From positions 14,632,153 through 14,696,152 of the forward strand of contig NC_086363.1 in assembly GCF_036324505.1 (NCBI RefSeq): a DNA stretch of 64,000 nt. Direction: 5' to 3'. This document shows, piece by piece, positions 28,802 through 41,690 of this stretch. Numbering within the stretch: the first letter of the stretch is position 1; each line of letters begins with the position of its first letter. The position numbers and the translations under genes are program-made. The notes below the pieces were generated by a model. It ran no database searches. It saw only the letters and a list, made by a program, of their open reading frames with translations, and was not told the DNA's origin. Source of the DNA: Eleginops maclovinus (taxonomy: Eukaryota; Chordata; Actinopteri; Perciformes; Eleginopidae).

Positions 28802-30077
28802 AGGCCAGGAATACTCTACTGTGTGTATTGTGCGTATTGGAGAACTGATAAAACGGTCCCGTCCGTGCACGGATCATCAGGCCTGTGATGGAAGGTGTTC
28901 ACGAGGAATTTAGATTAGCACTGAGTGAAAACAAATGAGAGAGGGAACGGGGGAGTGTGGGGTGACCTGGGAACATCAGTTCTGTTCCACAAACACCTTT
29001 ATTTATCTGTGGTTATGAGAGGCTAAAACAGGAACGTGGTTCAACTGTCTCTATCCATCCAGCCAAACATTTATTCCCATTTCTGTTGATCAGCTTTTTG
29101 AAATGATGACTTTAAAATCTTCGTTGATGTGCAGGTGCTGAACACATCTACATATTCTACATGTTTTGTATAACTGCAGTGTTGTGTAAAATGAGAAAAA
29201 AGTATGCATACTGTAGTACGATTTACTGTATATGCCAAGACATTTTTTTAGTGTACTCAGTTCTTCCTTTCAGCTGCTTTATTGAAACTGCTTACATATA
29301 ACAAATTGCTTGCTGAATAAAACAACATTTAACAGTTTTTTTTCCAAGATGTTTTAAATAAACATATTGAACTGAACACAAAAGGCACCTTGGAAAGAGA
29401 AACAATGATACTTACATTTTAAAGTGCAGTCTTAGACCGATATTTTTCAACTGAAGCATAACATCTTCTATAGCGATGTTTGTCATGCGGGTTGATAGGA
29501 CAAATACCTCTGCAAAAACGTATATTATTAATTAGATTCAGTTGAAAGAGTATTATTACTAAACTGTACTTATACAATATAACTATTGTTGCATCGTGTC
29601 TACAACTTTAAGATCGTTATTATGGTTCATCCCTGGCTACATTTATGGAAGTATAGCCTGGGTGATACTGCCTAATGAAAGGACTGGCATGATAAATGTT
29701 TCCGTTGCACAGTTATCAACTGAAATCATAACAATAATTTCACTTCTGTACATCAGAAAGAGATATGAAAGCCTTTCTCTGAGTGTTTCTATTATTTTGA
29801 ACCCTGCACGCTGATATCACACCGTGCAACACTGCAGGTCACAAAGCTGAGTTTAAGCGTTTATAAGAAATCAAGCTAAAAACCACAGATGGAAAGAAAC
29901 ACATTTTCATAAAAGCTAAATATACATTGATGACAGGGCAAAGATGTGGCTAGATGTATAAAAGATGGTGAGAATGAGAGAGAGGCCGTAACTGTTGTGG
30001 TTAATAGTGCATCGCCAGAAACACCAGGTCATAACCTCCTGCTCAGCCTCCGTTTTATTTCAATTACAGACACAGGG

Positions 30078-30233
<156 letters not shown>

Positions 30234-32202
30234 GGACATGAATGGTGTTTATTTGGTCATGGGTTCAAACCGGATAGAAAGGTGTGGGTAATAGCAGCGC
30301 CGGGAGGTGATATCATGAATACACACCCACATAGACACACAGTGTTCATGTCCGAGTGTCAGTAGTGTGCTCTGACAGGGATAGGAGCTCATGCTACATT
30401 AGCATCTCAATGCCGTGTCCTTCCCAGCATTGCCTCCTGCAGCGGGTCGGTCGTGGGAATGGAGATCGCTCAGATGAGGCAGCTGACTATCAGGCGTCTG
30501 GTTCAACAAAATAAAAAGATGATGATTCGACATTTAATTCAAGTTCACCCTGTGAAACTTGCTGTCTTGTGTAAGGGAATCTTCGATGCTTTGGTTTTCA
30601 GACGTCATGCATGAACCAAAAAGCCTCTTTCCGCACATCTTTTGCTATTATGTATATGCCTTTTCTCTACGTGCAACTTTAGTTTGTTTTGAAAAAGCAA
30701 CACATGACACACACTCCCTACTTTCAAAGGGAAGTGCAATGTGCTTTGTATTTAGTTGTGAGAATACTGCTATTGGCAACAGCAACATGCAGGGATAACT
30801 AACACTACTGGGGTTGCCTAGCCAGCAGTTGACATAATGCAGGAAATGTAATAGCATTATGGTGAAGGAAAAACTATGAGGCAGTTAAAAATATGAAAGA
30901 GAGCTTTAAGATCATTTTCACTTATGAGATTGGGAATACCACAAGGAGGGCTTTCATATAGACAATTCTCCTGAAGACAGTAAACACGTCCCATTTGAAA
31001 GCAGCAACATTTTCAGGGTCTGCCATTGGCTGTAGCTCCTGTCAGACTCACCAACAGCTCCAGATATCTAACCTGCTAAATATTCAGGATAGGTCTTTAA
31101 TGTACCTTCGCTCAATTGTTTTTTTTAAATGACTAAATCTTAAATGCATTGCATGTTATTCAATGATACCACTGTTAGCTGTTAGCTCTGTTATTTAGCC
31201 AAGCATGACTGTGATACCTGCCAGCTGCTACCAAAGTAGCTGTCCTCCTGTTGATTGAAACAAGGATTTGTTTGTATGCAATTTAGCATTATCAGAAAAA
31301 TAGGGTGCCTCCCCTTCATATGTCCATATTTATTTTACTGCGTCACAAAAACATTGTCTATTTTTCCCCGGGATGTTATTCTCAGTCTGTAGTCTGCAGT
31401 ACTGAATTCTTTCGGCATCAACTTGTTACCAAGAATCGGTCCATATGACATCGCTCATCCTGACCTAAGGGTAACCTCTGCCGCACAGATTATAGATACA
31501 GCCCACATAATGTCAGAGAGGTAAGTTGTTGTTAGCTGTACAGTACAGTTTAGTATGCCCTGATGCTAACACAACCGCAAACAAACACAAACACAGGTCA
31601 CAAACATGTTCAAACAGAATCCAAAGACAACTGTCACCATCACACAGCAACAGGTTATGGATGAAACGGATGCCTCTGTAAAGATCCTGGCTGGGATAGT
31701 CTCGCCTCACTGCAGGTGTAAAGTGTAAGCGGGTGTGAGTGGAGAGCATCTAGAGAGAGGCAAACACAGAGTGGGACAGACCAAAGCATAAAGAAAGAGA
31801 GATGTGTGAGCAGATTAGGCTCATCTTGGCGCCGGTCTGTGGTTCCACTGAACTGATGTGTCACCCGGATCCTGAGGGTGCTGACAGCAGATCTGGGGAA
31901 GAGAGCTTGTTGGCGCTGCTTGGATTTTCTTTGACTGTCTTTTATATGTTGTTATGTGTCTGTTTTGACCATACAGTAAAAGATAGAATAAAAAAGTAAG
32001 AAGAAAAAGTGGCACCAATACAACCATTTTGTTTTCAGTCCGGATCTTGACTTTAAAACTTGCAGTGGACACCGCCAGTGTCTCTGTGCTGTTTGTTCTG
32101 CTATAGCATTAGATACATGTTAGCCCTTACAGGGGGATTCTGCTCATTTTCAGGTTTTATATTCCTATTGTGTGCCTTAACTGTGACATGTTTATATGCC
32201 TT

Positions 32203-32795
32203 AATCATCATCATCAACTTTATTTATAAAGCCCTTTAAAAACAGCCGCAGCTGAAACAAAGTGCTGCACATGGATAAAAACACGTAGCACAACACAAAA
32301 ACAATATCAAAACAACAATAAACAATAACAATATCAAAACCACAAGACCAATGAAACAAAAACAGAAACAGAGTCTCATGCTGGGTTAAAAGCCAAGGAA
32401 TAGAAATGGGTTTTAAGACGAGTTTTAAAAATGGGCAGTGAAGGGGCTTGTCTAATGTGCAATGGGAGGTCATTCCACAGTTTAGGACCGGCAGCGGAAA
32501 AAGCTCTATCCCCTCTGAGCTTCCGTTTAGGCCTCGGTACCTCAAGGAGCAGCTGATCAGCTGACCTGAGGCACCGGGCAGGAGTGTAAGGATGAAGCAG
32601 CTCAGAGAGGTAAGACGGGGCGAAACCATTTAAAGATTTAAAAACAAATAAAAGAATCTTAAAATGGACTCTAAAATGCACAGGCAGCCAGTGGAGGGAG
32701 GCTAAAATGGGAGTAATGTGCTCCCTTTTACGTGTTCCAGTTAGGAGATGTTCAAAAAGGGTATTTTTCTCATACTGCCTCTGCTGCAGCACCTC
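32203..32795 (-). mobile_element. LINE-2-like retrotransposon 3' fragment with end of ORF2
   Basis: On the minus strand, 32792-32376 encodes 138 uninterrupted residues including HITPILASLHWLPVHFR, FKSLNGFAPSYLSELL, RSADQLLLEVPR, AFSAAGPKLWNDLPLHIRQA and FKTRLKTHFYSLAF. This is the characteristic C-terminal end of fish L2-type reverse-transcriptase polyproteins. After the stop comes an A/T-rich 3' UTR, then GCTTTATAAATAAAGTTGAT and a short GAT repeat at 32204-32215, the usual L2 terminus. The 5' side is truncated at about 32795, so it cannot move by itself. The intact frame suggests a fairly recent insertion. Confidence 0.85.
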
Positions 32796-33621
32796 TTTCC
32801 ACCCTCTGTCGGAAACCAGAGCCCAGTCTGCTCTGATTGGTTAGCTGGCCGGCAAATACATCACTGGCCAACGCTATAAAACAAAGAGTCATTTTTGAAA
32901 CATTGGGATTGAGGATGTGTAACTGATTTTCCCAGGGAATCTATACTGTAGCTGAATGCAAGTTGCGTTGGAATTCGACGTAAGGAGAATGTGAACTATG
33001 CCTAACTCTACCTTTTTTCTTTTCCGTATGTCTGTTTCTCCTTTTGCTTCAAACACTTTCCTCTCATCACTCCTGGCAAATGTGCACATGCTTGCGCGGG
33101 TGTAAGGGTGTACATATGTGTGCATCTGTGTGAGAGTGTGTATGTGACACACACATGGTTTTCCCATAGCCCTTTTACAGCCTTTTGCTATGTAACTCTG
33201 ACCAGTGTCTAACCATCTGTCCTGCTCTCTGGATGCCTGTAATAACCAGTGAGCCTCCAGCCTTTCTGCCCTCCCCCCGCCTCGGACCCTCTGTTCTGTA
33301 CTCACGAGTGACCTGCCCCCCCCCCCCCAAACAAAAAAGGAATCTCAAACTTTATCATGAGTTGTGATTGACAAGTGATGTCATTAAAGTATGAAACGCT
33401 GCAGCAGATGTCGCAGAAATTAAAAATAACGTGAGCACACGCCCCCCAAAAAAAACCCGACAGCACTGTGGAATATATCCGATGTAACGTGATAATGTGC
33501 GATGTCCAATATCAGACGCTCACAAATAGAGTGTGTATTATTTCTCACACACACACTACTACAGGCACACAAGGTCAGGCACACGCGAGTCTAAGCGTCG
33601 GAGGAGGTTTATTTCATTTCT

Positions 33622-33637
33622 TCACACCTTCACACCT
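33622..33637 (+). promoter_or_regulatory. Two abutting T-box half-sites
   Basis: TCACACCT at 33622-33629 is followed immediately by TCACACCT at 33630-33637. TCACACC(T) is the canonical T-box half-site, so this is a possible Tbx-responsive site near tbx18. It may be chance in CA-rich DNA. Confidence 0.35.
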
Positions 33638-34212
33638 GCATTGCAGACACTGGCCTTAGATGGTTTACACAAACATGTGCTTTCTATACAGCGATGGGGA
33701 CAAAGACGTGCATTCACCACCATCGAGTTATCAAGGCGGGAAGAGCGGCTGTAGGGAGGAACCCATACGTCTCTGTGAAGAGATACAACTGCCTAATTGC
33801 TACGCTTTGTGTGTGTTTGGTCATAGTTGAACGTCTTTTAGAGATTATACCTAACTGGACAAAACTACCTAGTAAAACAATGAAATGTATTTTGTGCAAA
33901 CACCAACTCTAAATCATTCACAAAAGGAGGTGTAAACAGGATGGGAGTCAGCATGTGCCATAAATCTATAGATAATCGTACTTAATCCAACTCAATAAAA
34001 GTCAGGGTATCAGTGCTATTTACTACAGCCAATTAAAAATCATAGCTTGGAGAAGTGTTGCTTGGTAAGTTTCTAAATACAGTGTCCAGTTTTCTGCATC
34101 TGTTTAGTAGTTTGGTGTCAAATTGCGTCGTCTCAACCCAACCCAGGATACTTAACATACTATACTTTATCTGTGTGTGGGAATGTAATTAGGAGCACAG
34201 CTGTTTGCATCT

Positions 34213-34358
<146 letters not shown>

Positions 34359-35771
34359 GCAGAGGAAGTAAGGAATAAATCACGTTTAATATAAAGTCTA
34401 TGGTTGTTTCACCAATAACTACAATTACAGGTACAGAATATAGGATAGGTTAGCCTGTATTCTGGAGACAATACCTGCTAGTAAAAATAAGTATTCCAAT
34501 AATATTGTTGTTTACATGCAGCCGTTACAATATGATGTTTCAGTGTTTTCATCGGCGGCCAACTTTTATTGCGCCAAACCAGCCTCCCTCTTTGATTCCT
34601 TAAACCATTTTCTTGAAAAAGTTGCAAAATTTGCACATATCCTTACCTATTTAAATTCTCTTTTCAATTTCCATGAGCTGTATGAAATTTGCGTGGCATG
34701 AAAATCACTGAGTGAAAGCACTGCCCCATTTCAATGTATTTGTATGACATTTTGTCTGACCACATCATATGGCAAAAGAGCTCATAGCTGTTCTGAGCAG
34801 CCATTAAAAACACGGGAGTAATACTCTCTCACGCACTTTTATTATTATTTTAAGAATGGCAAAACTCCATCAAAAACCCTGCGTACATTCTCACATTTCC
34901 ACACCTGACCGACTACTGCTTTTAGTAGGCTTGAATGTCAGATTTGTAAATTTACTACAATTGGCAAACACAGCCTTATTTCCGTTGTTGGAAAGGTTCG
35001 GGGCTTCAGTCTCTGTCCTCCCATTCCAAAAGCTGTTCACCTGAAGCATAGCAACGCCACACACTTGATCCTCCTATTTAATCTCTGCTTTAGAAGAAAC
35101 AAGGAAACAAGTGCTTTGACCAAATGATTTGGCTTAGTTATAGCAGTTTATCATGGAGCTTTTTTCTATATAAATATCAATATTGGACATTTTTGGATAT
35201 TTCTCTACCCATTGGTATGCAGTGGAAGCTCATTGGTCACCCTCTTTTTTTAACTTCAATGGAGTCTGCATGTGTGTTGTGTTAACAGACCTATTTCCGC
35301 GGATTTCAACGTGGATGTTTTTAAACTCCTGCTGAAATCCGATCTGCTTCCTTTTCGCAACCCCCCCCCCAGTCTAAATACACTTGTTTAGGCTTCATAG
35401 GGATTACACAGGGGTGAGCTGGGGCCAGAGAAGTATTAGTGGATGGGTAAAGGTGGACGGGTGTCTGGAAACTTTCGGAAAGGGCTTGAAGAAAATGATT
35501 TTAGCTTGGGTGGTTTTGGGAATTTGTGTTATTTTATAGGTGTTGGAGAAAAACGTTATACCTTAGAGACCTGTCCTCTCTTTCTTAGCCTTGTTCCGTT
35601 TTATTTAAAGCTAATGTTCTTCCAGAATTCTTGCTGTTCTGAATTTTTATCCACACACTTAATTCCACTTATTACAAGTTGTAAGGAGCAACTTAAAGAC
35701 ATGAAATGTAAAAACTAAAGGAGGGTCCTGTACCCAAACAAAAGGAAAGAAAGTATAAATAAAACAGGGAC

Positions 35772-35926
<155 letters not shown>

Positions 35927-36477
35927 CGCGTGTGCTGTGGGTTAATTGGGCGAATCAGAGACTAATCCCTCTCTAGGGTCATCTGCTGGGGTCAGGCCTA
36001 AAAAGAGAAAGGTCGGAGCAACATCCGGCTCAATGCATTAATGACGGCTTCTTACTGTAGAGCTGTGTGTGTGGGGTTAGAGAAAGGGAGGGGATTGTTT
36101 CTTTATGTGTAAGCCTATGTGAGTGTGTTCTGATGATCCTTTATGTTAATTCCGCTTATATTTTAAATAGTCATTTTATCTACAGAGCAGCACTTTAGAA
36201 GCTATTCACTCATGTTGTGTGTGTCCAGCTGAAGTGTGTGTGCTCATTAGCTCAGGCCAAACGATAGCAGATGGAACAGTATTGATGATCGGCCCCTGAT
36301 CACTATTATTGATCAGTGGTTACAGTGTAAAGGCTTTACTGTATTCAGAGACCAGGGCACAAACACACTGTGGGAGATACTGTAGCCCACAGGGGACACA
36401 CAGCTCTGTGTGTGTACAGCGGTATGTGTGACGGCTAGGCAAGGACAAGGATTAACACAAACATCTGTTTACACACA

Positions 36478-36626
<149 letters not shown>

Positions 36627-36719
36627 CAAAAGCAAACTCGCAGTCAGACAATCACATTATCTCATTCACTGACCAACAACTAAATCTGGCTTGAAGGAGG
36701 AAACGGTTTGGGGTCGCTG

Positions 36720-36830
36720 TGGCTTTCTGGGATGACTGTGGCTCAGCAGGTTGCCAGTTTCTGAGGTTTGGTGGTTCGACCGCTAGCTTTTTCTGTCAAA
36801 TTGTCTCTGAGGATGACTGTGAAGCATGAC
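36720..36830 (+). mobile_element. tRNA-derived SINE-like fragment, plus orientation
   Basis: ACTGTGGCTCAGCAGGTTGC (A-box-like) is followed by GGTTTGGTGGTTCGACCGC (B-box GGTTCGACC) and CAAATTGTCTCTGAGGATGA. It aligns with the same family as the 14.6 kb fragment but lacks the CCTTGGGCAAG section. It does not fold as a tRNA gene. Confidence 0.5.
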
Positions 36831-38154
36831 CTAGATCTGCCTCTTATGTACCAACATGGAAAAAAACAGAACACTTTTACTTACTTAAACATAATCATGT
36901 ATCCGTTTATTTATAAAACAATAAATGTTATTCATACGTAATGACACATTTGACAATGGTCAAAATAATTACCATTTCTGTCTGCATTGTACCTGATTTT
37001 CCAGATTCTATACCACTTTTCCATCAGTTTAAAGTTATCTGGGAGACACAAATATACATACATGAGGATATGTCAATAATTAAAAATGAATAAATAACCC
37101 CCTTTCAGGACCTGAAAAGGCTTTTGTGACAGTGACATTTGCCCCCATCTCTCTCTCTTCCTTCTCTGAGTCACTTGTTTATGTTTGTCTATTTTTACGT
37201 GGCAGTCGTGGTTCTGTGACATCGCTCAGTAAGACCCTGACACCCATATTGTGTTACATTTGCTTTTCATCACCTTCAGATGCGTCTCAACACCAAAATA
37301 GAAAAAGCTCTATTCTTAGATATTTATCACCCTTCTCAATATTTGCCTTCGTCTTAAACCTGTTCTACACCAAGGAGACTAGCCTTAAAAACAAATGGCC
37401 AACCAATGAAATGAAACTGTACTCTAACTAAGATGAAAACTGAATAACCCGACACAATGGCGCACCTTGCAGTTTTTGAGTAACAACCAGCAAGATAAAT
37501 CTTTTTTAAATTAAAAACAGCACAGCTCTAATTAATAATGTTAACAATAGCTGTGCTCTAGTGAACCATGCCAAATAGCAATCATGCACAATATACTTTA
37601 GAAAAACCTGGCACCATCTCTGTGCAATAAGGTCATAATTGGTGTTAATGACTCTTCTCTCCACCTTAGTAAATGTTTATCCTTTATACACTTTGTTTAT
37701 GCAGGTTATTTTTATTCACTTGGCTGTTGGTCTTACCCCTTACTCTATACTTAAAACATTCACTTACGCAAGAGTCCCCATATCTTCCACAGTGAGTTGC
37801 TCTTGGATTTGTGAGTCTTTATTTTAAGGCAAAAGTCAGTTTAAAGATGGATTATGATTGTAATCTCTGGACTATTCATGTAATAAATAAGAGGCATTTG
37901 TTATAATTACAGTGATTAAGGTATGATGACGCACAGATTGAACCAAATGAAAGGTTGTATTTAAAGAACTGGACTTGCCCAGTTTTTTTCCAGCATAGGC
38001 CAAGTTGTGATTAAACAGCAGCTGTTTTAATTTTTAGTACTAGAATAAGTCATCCTTGAATTTCTCTGTTCTGGAAGTCACTTAATTTGTAATGATGATT
38101 ATTTAATTCTAATTCCTAACTATGATTATCAGTCTATTAGTAATTTGGTGGAAT

Positions 38155-38310
38155 TCGCCAATAGGATCTGAGTTGTGATTGGTTGCAGCGAGGCCTGCGT
38201 GTGGTTGGCTGACAGCCAGAGTGATTGACAGCTCTACCTGGGTGGTAGGAGGCAGTGACAGCTCTGTCGCTGTGGAAACAAACAAAGCAAGACGGCCAGC
38301 CAATCAGAGT
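38155..38310. promoter_or_regulatory. Candidate enhancer with Pbx/Meis site and three CCAAT motifs
   Basis: Contains CCAAT (38158-38162), inverted CCAAT (38178-38182), the exact Pbx-Meis/Prep decamer TGATTGACAG (38222-38231), an AACAAAG SOX/TCF-like word (about 38281-38287) and CCAAT (38300-38304) in 155 bp of unique sequence. Motif density is seen directly; enhancer function is inferred. Confidence 0.4.
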
Positions 38311-38558
38311 TGAGTAAGAGCCCCGGGGATTCATCTAACACATGCTGAAGATTTCCTCAAGGCCAAAACACACATAAACATACACATATATATTCTCCTA
38401 TGTGCAATACTTTTCTGTGAGATGTGTGTGTATATGTGTAAGAGTGTGCTTGTGTGTATGTGTCTTGGGTTAATGTGTGTGATCTCCCCGTGTGGTGTGG
38501 TCCTCTGTCGACACCGTCTCTGGGTCGTTGGCGTACTTTTCATGGGAGAGTGCTCTCC

Positions 38559-38588
38559 GGACACGGACACGGACACGGACACGGACAC

Positions 38589-38684
<96 letters not shown>
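38559..38684. repeat. Compound (GGACAC)6 minisatellite joined to (AC)n
   Basis: Six head-to-tail GGACAC hexamers start at 38559 and run directly into about 94 bp of AC (38591-38684). The hexamer probably arose from the AC tract edge and then spread. Confidence 0.97.
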
Positions 38685-38685
<1 letters not shown>

Positions 38686-39989
38686 AGGGGACAGGGGTCA
38701 GCTTGTATTAAAAGTCCAAATAAACAAAGCTTTCCACACCACCAACCCACCACAGACAAGACAAGCAGACAGAAATCGAGAATGCGACAGCAGGAAGTGT
38801 GTGTATGTGTGGAGGTGTAGAAAGAAATATCTTTCATTTGTCGGAGCAGCAGGTTGGATCAGTGTGTAGGGGGTCTGTTCCTCACCTTGGGGACACAAGG
38901 TCAACCACACCTGTATTGTGAAGCCTTGGAGCATCATTCCGTATTTTTCACATGATACTTGATTATCCCTCTGCTCACCGCGAGGTTGGACGCAGAGCCT
39001 CGTTGTGAGAACAGTCACTTGAGTTTCTTTTCTATGGTTAGCTGCCCTGCTAACTTGCAGCGTCATCTGATTGGTTTTGCTTCGGTCAAAGTTGATATAA
39101 TTTGAACTTCAGTGGCAGCACCAATCTCCCCATAGAAACACAATGACAGTCAGCACAGAGCCGAATGCAGCTGTGCTCAAGAATGAGTGTTGAAACCCAA
39201 AAAATAGTCTGCGTTTTTCCAATTCTGGATCCTTGCCTCAAAGTCAATAGGTATCTTGAATAGATTTTAGAGAAGTGACTGACATAAGGTCAATGTTTAA
39301 CACAAGCGGAAGAGATTTTGATGATTTATTCTACGATCTAAATTACGACAGTCAATACTTGTGAATATGAAGCTGTTAAATGTCTGAAAGAAGGCAGATG
39401 CTAAAAACTAGAGACTAGACGTGGGCGTCATGGACATTAATTGTCATTCCGGTGAACAAGTAAACTCCTCTACTCAGTTTTGGTGACGTTGATCTCTTGC
39501 AACCATGGCGTCGTGAGCATTAAGCGTTTATACCATTATCTTTTTACTTGTGGCAGTTGGATTGTCCACTTTTTTCCGAAAAGCATCAGAGAAATGCTAA
39601 CTTATGGGATGGACTACGTAAGGTCAGTAGTTTGTCACAGTGATATCTTAAGACAAAGCAGGTGGAAATATTCTTTTATATCCAAATATCTCATTCGGCT
39701 ACCTGCTCTGCGTTTTGGACCCGCTATTCACTCAGGTGTTCCTGTTCAATGCCCTTGCAGCTGATGTGCGTTTCAGAGCCTTGAGTTTGTGTGTCTCTCA
39801 CGAGCGCCACAGTGTTGATCAAGCGCTCTATCCCTTTGTGTGTTTTGTTAACCATGGAAAATTGAAAAACTAAGTCATACGATGCATCTTAAGAACTTCA
39901 CATATTTAAAAGGTATGATATGTCATCTTGCTCTCTAGCTGCAGACATCACCACCTCTGTTCTTTACTCTATCCAAGTCGGCCATCTTG

Positions 39990-40230
39990 GTCTCTCCCGT
40001 GTCTCTTCTGTCCCTCTCTCTTTCCCTCTCTCTTTCCCTCTTCTCTGTATATTTATCTTTTCTCTCTTTCATTTTGCTTGCTTTATCACATCTCCTTTCA
40101 GCTCCTCTGTCTTTACTCCTCTCTCTGTTTATTTCATTCTTTCTCTCTGTTTATGTCTCCTTCTCCCCCTGTCCGTCCATTCCCCCCCCCCCTGTCCTTC
40201 TTCCCCTCAGTCTCATTCTCTCCCTCTCCA
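39990..40230. repeat. Polypyrimidine (CT-rich) tract
   Basis: About 240 bp with a strong C+T bias on the plus strand, including repeated TCTCTTTCCC words. All three plus frames stay open (Ser/Leu/Phe-rich) because of composition, not coding. Confidence 0.85.
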
Positions 40231-41084
40231 GCCGTCGTAAATCGCTTTCTTGTTGGCTGTTGAAGTGTGAGGAATGGCAGATCTGATGGTTTCTCACAGC
40301 TGTTGCAGGCTTTCCCAGGTTCACCTCACCACGCTGCCCTCTGTGGTCCTGGCTCCCACACCGGCAGGCAAAATATACAGAACATGAATAGAGTTTAAAT
40401 ATTTGAACTGCTTTGATGTGTGCTCGATTTATCCATCTGAATAGTGGACACATCTCATGCAATAATAAGATAAATCAGATCCTCTTTTTTTGTAACTTTT
40501 AAAACACATTTAGACATTTCATAATTCTAAATAAAGGGTGTGACAAATAATCAAATTGATTTGTCAGTTTAGGCTGAGAGAAATATGTACTGAAGATGGT
40601 AGATTTGAAAGATAAACGATTGTTCAAAGACTTCTGTAAATTCATCAGCTTTGGTTTGAGGTTCTTAGAGCAAATTGAATTTATTCTCTAATTTCTTCCA
40701 TTGGACTTAAATGAAAAGGGCTCGTTTCATTTGCTTCTGCAGACGATACATTCATTTATTGATTTTAAAACCCCTGGAAATAATTTTTAAAAAAAGGAAA
40801 ACTTGTGGATGAATGCCACACACCACTGCTGTTCAAAAAGGCATTATTTATCACTGTTGCATATTCAATATGATCTTTCTTACTTGTATTATTTAGCCTA
40901 ATCACATAATGCTGTTAATGGGTAAACATGGCCGATGTCAGCCTGTAAATATTGGCTCCCAGAATCCCTCTCGCACCTCGAGTTGTATGAAGACGCAGTG
41001 TCCTGTGTCAGCACTGTCGCAGCACGTTGCCAAATATCCCCTCGCCATTCCCCACCTCTCAGCAGACCTTCCAACCCCCCCCAA

Positions 41085-41222
<138 letters not shown>

Positions 41223-41544
41223 CCCATTCCAGGCCACATCTCAGTATGGCAGCATTGCATTCAGAGCAGCATGTGACCATGGGTTATACAGTATGTGCTT
41301 AACAAACACACATTGTTCCAAACCTTTAGGACATTCACAATCAGAAAACATGAAAAATAAGAAGCTGTCGCATCAGAAAGTGTGTGTGTGTGAGGCATAA
41401 ATACACACCACGTTGTCCTGTGGCTCTCACCTTGGCCTGGTCAGCAGCTTTCATGTGGTTTCAGACATCACTCAAACACGAAGACACGGTCAAAGGAGAG
41501 ACGGGATCAGATCATTATTATCATCTACAGGGATAAACAACTTG

Positions 41545-41690
41545 CGACCTCTCTCTTTCTCACCCCATCCTTCTTCCCTCCCTCCTCACTTTCACTCCCT
41601 CTGCGATCCCTCACCCTTCCTCCTACATCTCCCTTCCTCTCATCTTTCCTCTTGCTCCTCTCAATCTCTCTCCTTGCCCCCATCGAGTGA
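41545..41690. repeat. Polypyrimidine (CT-rich) tract
   Basis: About 145 bp of CTCCCT/TTCC-type sequence on the plus strand. Compositional open frames on both strands are not genes. Confidence 0.8.

Noticed and set aside
29596..29814. Small hydrophobic 72-codon frame resembling a membrane peptide
   Set aside because: AT-rich DNA gives hydrophobic translations by chance. There is no splice context or recognised family.
36720..36830. tRNA gene (A- and B-box-like words)
   Set aside because: No cloverleaf or acceptor stem can be formed. It fits a SINE fragment better.
39920..40286. Three overlapping plus-strand frames rich in Ser, Leu and Phe
   Set aside because: All three frames are open at once because the DNA is pyrimidine-rich and lacks stop codons. 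There is no domain or exon structure.
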